Assembly: GCF_910596095.1 (NCBI RefSeq)
Contig: NC_056537.1
Location: 637,074 to 701,073 of the forward strand
Reading direction: 5' to 3'
Source of the DNA: Thunnus maccoyii
Lineage: Eukaryota > Chordata > Actinopteri > Scombriformes > Scombridae
DNA length: 64,000 nucleotides
In this document: in pieces, positions 59,149 through 64,000 of the stretch
Layout: every line of letters starts with the position of its first letter
Numbering within the stretch: position 1 is the first letter of the stretch
Program-made: the position numbers and the translations under genes
The notes under the pieces: model-generated
Told to the model about the DNA's origin: nothing
Databases searched by the model: none
Seen by the model: the letters and a program-made list of their open reading frames with translations, nothing else

Positions 59149-62100
59149 ATGAAGGATTTGGAGGAAGAGGAGGACGGAGCAGAGTCTCTGATATCCAGCT
59201 GTCTGTCTATGAAGAGTGACCGGTCTAAAGATCCTCCTCTGTTCTTCAGTAATGAACCTGGACCCTCAGACACAAAGTAAGAGACTGTTTCTACTGTAAA
59301 CTGACCTGAAGATGATTCAGTTTAATGTCATCTGATAACCTACATTACAACACTATTCTATTATAATTCTGTGTTTTTTAATTCAGTCACTAATCTTTTT
59401 GTTGTTTGAGTTTTGACTGCATTATTTCTTCATTTACAGCTTTCATTTTGTTTATAGATGCTTGATTTCTGTTCTGAAATGTTTATTAGTTGCTTCAACC
59501 AATATTTAATGCAGGTTAAATTACAGAGGACAGATTGTTGTGTTTGTTTTCTAGACATGAACAAGTTAATCTGACAGCCCAGCATCAGGCAGCAGTGCCT
59601 TTAGTTTAAAACTATAATATGTAACTATTCTGCATTAAAATGTCTAAAAACAACTAGACCTACGTTCCAACTGTATCTTTAACCAGATGAAGGATTTTGA
59701 AGGATCTTAAATTATCAGAGAAAAAAGCTGAGCAAATGTTAGCAGCAGCTCGGCTCACAGCTTTTCCCTGACGTCCTGTGTCCTCTGAATAGCATCAGAG
59801 AAACACTGATTTTCTATGTGAAACAGCTTCATTCAGTTTTTACCTGTTTTTTCTGGAGAGGGGGAGACCTCTGCAGATACTTCGGCTGTCCTGTTGTGAC
59901 ACTGAATAGAAGACAGGTCTCAGCAGACAGCAGCAGCTTCTGTGGATCTTGAAGTTAATGTTTTAACAATGGGCATTTGCAGACCAGTTGGACTGCAGCT
60001 TTGTTGGTTGGATTGAAGGTGGGCTATGTTGAAAGAGGCAGGTGCTGTTTGGAGCACCGAGCTGGTGGACAGCAGCACTGGAGGAAGACTTCTGGTTTAA
60101 CAGGATAATATTACAGGACTTTTTAGCCCAAGGAACATGAAAACTAAAGAACATGGAGCAGAAGGCTTTAGAGACTGCAGTGTCTGTGGTTGGAGGTCGA
60201 TAAAGCTCACAGGACGAACTGAGAGGCCAGATAACTAACAAATAGGAGTCAGGGCTTTGAACTGGCTGTTTTCAGCAGGAGAGAACTACTGGCAGATGAC
60301 CTTCAGCAGACAGGGAGGGATGTATTGTTGGTATTTTCTTAAAGAAATGCTAAAGTAGAGAGGAGAGATGACGCTTCACAGTGCTTCTAGAGAACCAGAC
60401 TCATGTTGAGGAATGGGAGGAAGACTCCTGGTATCCAGTGGGGGAGTTTTTAATTCATAGTCATAAATTTGATCAGAACCGTCTTCAATTATATTCTCTG
60501 CTCACACTTTGAGCTGTGAGTTACTTTGTAAAGTTCAGAGTAATTTTAGATCTTTGTTATTGACAGATGACCTGCAATTGCTCACCACACACACAAACAC
60601 ACACAGACACACACACACACACGTGACTTCTAGTAAAGAAGTGGAAGGGAGGAGTGTGACGGGTCGTGTCTTTCTGTGGATTTATGGTGGATGTATCCCT
60701 GATGTCTATGGTGCAGGAAGAACGGCACAGCCACACAGGACTTGTTCTCATTCTGGCTCTCTTGACTCTGGTGCTGGTACAAAAATCAGCAACACACAGT
60801 CACCGTCAATAGTGTGTCATGTAACTGCAAGCGTTCAGGTCTCTCCAGCATGAAAGTACCTTTCTTTGCTGAGGCGCGTACGGTGCGCAGAGAGGAACAC
60901 TATTTGTGCAGTTACGCTATTATTCCACCAGGTGGCTCTAAAACTATGTACATACAAGACAGGCACATCTATTTTGAAGAAATTCATAATAGGGGTTATT
61001 TCTAACCCTGTTACAGGAGTAAACAGGCAGGAAGTAAAAGTGAAAGTATTCAGTCAGACTCCATTTTAAAGTCAACAGAGCAGAAGGAGGAAAACAGTCT
61101 GAGGCAGGGTGAGTGTTCATATCAGGGCTGCTAATAATGATTCAAGGTTCAAGGTTAATTTATTGTCATTTGCATGCTTACACATGTAAACGAAATTTGT
61201 ACTCAGGTTCAGCGGCGTACAATGCAATAAGTCTAAAAATAATCTATAATAATTAGTCCTATACTAAGAATAAATAACACAAATAAGCATATCTAATAAA
61301 TACTGCAGTGCAATAGATAAAAAAAGCTGCGCAGCATGATAAAAAGAGCAGCGTTAGAAAAAGAGCAGCATGTTAAGTTAAGATAACATGGCAGCATGAC
61401 AGATAGCAGAGCAGAGGCTGAACGGTGAAAGTGTGTCCAATGAGGCGTGGAGTTCACGAGTCTAACAGCCTCTGGGTAGAAGCTGCGTTTGAGCCTCGTT
61501 GTTCTGGTCTTGATGCTCCGCTGCCTGTTGACCAGACAAAACAGGACACTTGAAGACGTCACCATGAACTCTAAGAAACTATAACGGACATTTTTAACTG
61601 TTTTATGACATTTTATAGACAAAACAATTAACTGATTAATATAGAAAATAACTGGTAGATTAATCAATAATGAGTATAATTGTTAGTTGCAGCAGGAATT
61701 CAATGTAATTTAATCCTGAACCTTCATGTACAGCTGATTATAGGACATTACTATTACTAAAAACAAACCCACACTCTACTACAACCATTTCCATCAGTTA
61801 TTAGTGAGAGTCTGAAGATCTTCTGCAGCAGGTTTATCCATCTAAATATAAAGTGGCAGCTGATGTGTTTAACAAAGCCGCAGCTCATGAAAATGTCTGT
61901 AAATGATACAAACTACATGCAGGCATCAGACTCTACAAACAAACTGAGTTTACAGGAGATAAATTCAGTGTTTACACAGTTACAGTTAAAATGTTTTACT
62001 CTCACATCTGTTTTCAGCTGTAGATACAAATAAAAAAAACTAAATAGTGATAATATGACATGTTACATGTGTTTATATCTGCTCTTTACCAGAAGTAATG

Positions 62101-64000
62101 ATGTATGTAAAACATTTGTTGTTTCCAGAGGTCAGCAGCACAGACAGAGAGCAGAGTCTCTGATATCCAGCCGTCTGTCTATGAAGAGTGACCGGTCTAA
62201 AGAACATCCTCCACACTTCAGTAATGAACCTGGACCCTCAGACACAAAGTAAGAGACTGTTTCTACTGTAAACTGACCTGAAGATGATTCAGTGAGACGG
62301 TTTCATTAAGGTTGTAGTGTAGATATGAAGGAAACACAGTGGAAAGAAATAATGAACTACCTTCCATTCAGCTGTAATCTAGAACAGATCTTCATGTACA
62401 TGTTAACCAGAGACAGAGACAGGGCTGCTATTGCTATTTGATTTTCCAGTCTAACAATCTAAAGTAGTAGCAGGTAACCCAGGGTGATATTTACTAAGGA
62501 TTTAGTAACAAGTCACATTGTATCTCTTTATTTACTAAAGGACTGCACCGGGGTTTTGTGCAGGTAAAATGGAAGAAAATGGAGTGTTTGGTCTCCTGCA
62601 ATACAGAATGTGTTTTAACATGTTCCTGTTCAAAGACACAAAATATGGGAGGAAGTAATGGAAATGTATACAAACAGCCTGCTGCAGCTGATTTATCACT
62701 GCAGACTGACCACTGCAGCAGAGGAAACTGAGTCTGACATTTAACATTTGGGAAAAGTCAAATGTGTAAAACTGTTGTATCACACTGACACAGAGGGAGA
62801 GAGATTATAGCAGAAACAGTGAGAGAGAGAAACACAAATGAAAATATGCATTATGAAGATATTTAGCAGAGCTCTCTGTTCAGCACCACAACACAAGACA
62901 AAAGAGCAGCAGTCTGTTATTTTTCTGTTTTGCTCAGTTGCCTCCTGCTTATTTTTCCTGACTTTTAAAGTCTCATAGTAGCTTAAAGGAGCCCTGTGGA
63001 GTTTTCTTGTTAACAGACAAAAGTCATGTTTACATTGACTTACTGACCAAAACACACTGTGTGAATCCTTGTGGTCTAACAAATGTGTTGAATCCATTTC
63101 CCTCCTCATGAAACATTTGCAAAGTCGATTTTTGAAGCTAGTATTTTAAATCCTGCATTGTTTACATCCATGTTTACTAGTTTGCACTCTTCTTCTTCTT
63201 CTCTGCCTTTGCTGGCACATTGTTGTGTCTGTCTAATTACTTCTGAACCCTTGTAATTATACTATATATTATTTTATTTAAATTGAATGTGCTGAAGCTC
63301 AGAGCCTGAAGATCAAAAAACTGTGTAACTGTCCAAATACTGACAGTCTGGACTGTTTATGGAGGGATAGAGCTGCATCAACTTGTGAGCTGTCGGTTGG
63401 CCACCACTAATGTCATATGTCATAAAGAATGTATTCATGTCCACAGAGAGAGGAAGAGGAGGGGTGTTTCTGTGGAGGAGCAGCTGTCCTGCTGTTCTTT
63501 GTGTCAGGACGTCCTGAAGGATCCAGTCTCTACCAGCTTTATACACAGGCTCTGGAGACGGTTCATCACCTCATACTGGGACCAGTCTGCTCCATCAGGA
63601 GACTCCTCCTGTCCCCAGTGTGGAAAAAGATCCAGAACGAGATCTGGACTGCAGACAGACAGTCAGACCAGCACTGTACAAAGTAAGACTGAAGATCTGT
63701 CTGCTGGTGTCATCATCTCTGAAAACAGGACAGGAATCTACCTCCTCTATCCTGCTGAAAATTAACACAGTCAGACATATTTCTTTTTAATTATACCTTT
63801 TTTTCTTCTCTTTCAGCAGAAAGTGGTCTGCAGGAGGTTTTAGATGAACATAAGATCAGTCTGAGGAGGAGATGTGAATGTGTGACTGAAGGAACTGATG
63901 AAGCAGGAAGTGAAACCCCCCTCAACAGGATCTACACTGAGCTCTACATCACAGAGGGACAGAGTGAAGACGTTAATACCCAACATGAGGTGAGGCAGCT
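59149..64000 (+). CDS. NLR gene 2 (partial), degenerate RING
   Basis: Exons 59149-59276 and 62129-62248 encode two copies of the [14 protein letters not shown] peptide; both end in the same phase 2 donor, so they can be used together. Exon 63447-63682 equals the RING exon of NLR gene 1 in length and phase, but [10 protein letters not shown] has become SFIHRLWRRF. Three zinc ligands are thus lost, while CSLC and CPQC remain. The FISNA-NACHT exon starts at 63817 and runs off the window at 64000. Sequence from 62.25 kb on is almost identical to 40.84-42.59 kb. A recent tandem paralogue is clear; whether it is functional cannot be judged here. Use of the exon at 59149 together with the one at 62129 is inferred from phase only. 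Confidence 0.75.
60070..60640. other. Duplicate block upstream of NLR gene 2 exon copy c
   Basis: 60070-60460 matches 56410-56830. 60470-60560 resembles 58380-58460 (CTCTGCTCACACTTTGAGCTGTGA), so two duplicated blocks are joined here. Confidence 0.6.
60985..61108 (+). promoter_or_regulatory. NLR-type 5' UTR exon, copy c
   Basis: Fourth copy of the 5' exon block, donor at 61109, with AAAAGTGAAAGT at 61036-61047. It precedes the peptide exon at 62129. An insertion of unrelated sequence (about 60655-61010) separates it from its usual upstream flank. Confidence 0.5.
61144..61569 (-). mobile_element. LINE 3'-end fragment, duplicate of 57140-57565
   Basis: Same nested insertion as at 57140-57565 with only a few differences over about 600 bp including the flanks, so it was copied by segmental duplication rather than by new insertion. 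Confidence 0.6.

Overview
The window reads as nuclear DNA of a ray-finned fish, probably a percomorph. The grounds are compact GT-AG-spliced genes, fish-type L2 LINE fragments, tRNA-headed SINEs, hAT-like MITEs, very many micro- and minisatellites, and an NLR gene of the fish FISNA-NACHT type. No bacterial, organellar or viral gene was seen.

Layout. (1) 2441-5083 (+): a three-exon Ly6/CD59-like GPI-anchored protein. (2) 5.8-8.3 kb: LINE remnants and a 38-bp minisatellite. (3) 8492-14358 (-): a five-exon Kir6-type KATP channel subunit closest in look to fish Kir6.3; its first intron holds a ~36-copy 54-bp minisatellite. (4) 17205-21674 (+): a four-exon gene for one Myb/SANT-like (trihelix-like) module plus a long coiled coil. 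(5) 23228-32915 (+): a thirteen-exon paralogue with four tandem copies of the same three-exon module, the last ending in a coiled coil. I do not recognise (4) or (5) as a named family; together they are the most novel-looking system here. (6) 33-40 kb: no gene recognised; SINEs and satellites. (7) 40.1-53.95 kb (+): a complete NLR gene with N-terminal peptide exon, RING exon, FISNA-NACHT exon, seven LRR exons and a tiny last exon. (8) 55.4-64 kb: a colinear tandem duplicate of the same locus, with extra 5' exons and a degenerate RING exon, running off the window inside its NACHT exon.

How they relate. Genes 4 and 5 are tandem paralogues sharing exon lengths (94 and 88 nt) and splice phases; module gain is explained by a symmetric phase 1-1 three-exon cassette. 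Genes 7 and 8 are a segmental duplication of an innate-immune sensor locus, and four of the LRR exons are themselves recent tandem duplicates. The CD59-like and Kir6 genes look like unrelated neighbours.

All gene models were spliced by hand from GT/AG signals, phase continuity and family resemblance. No expression data or database search was available.
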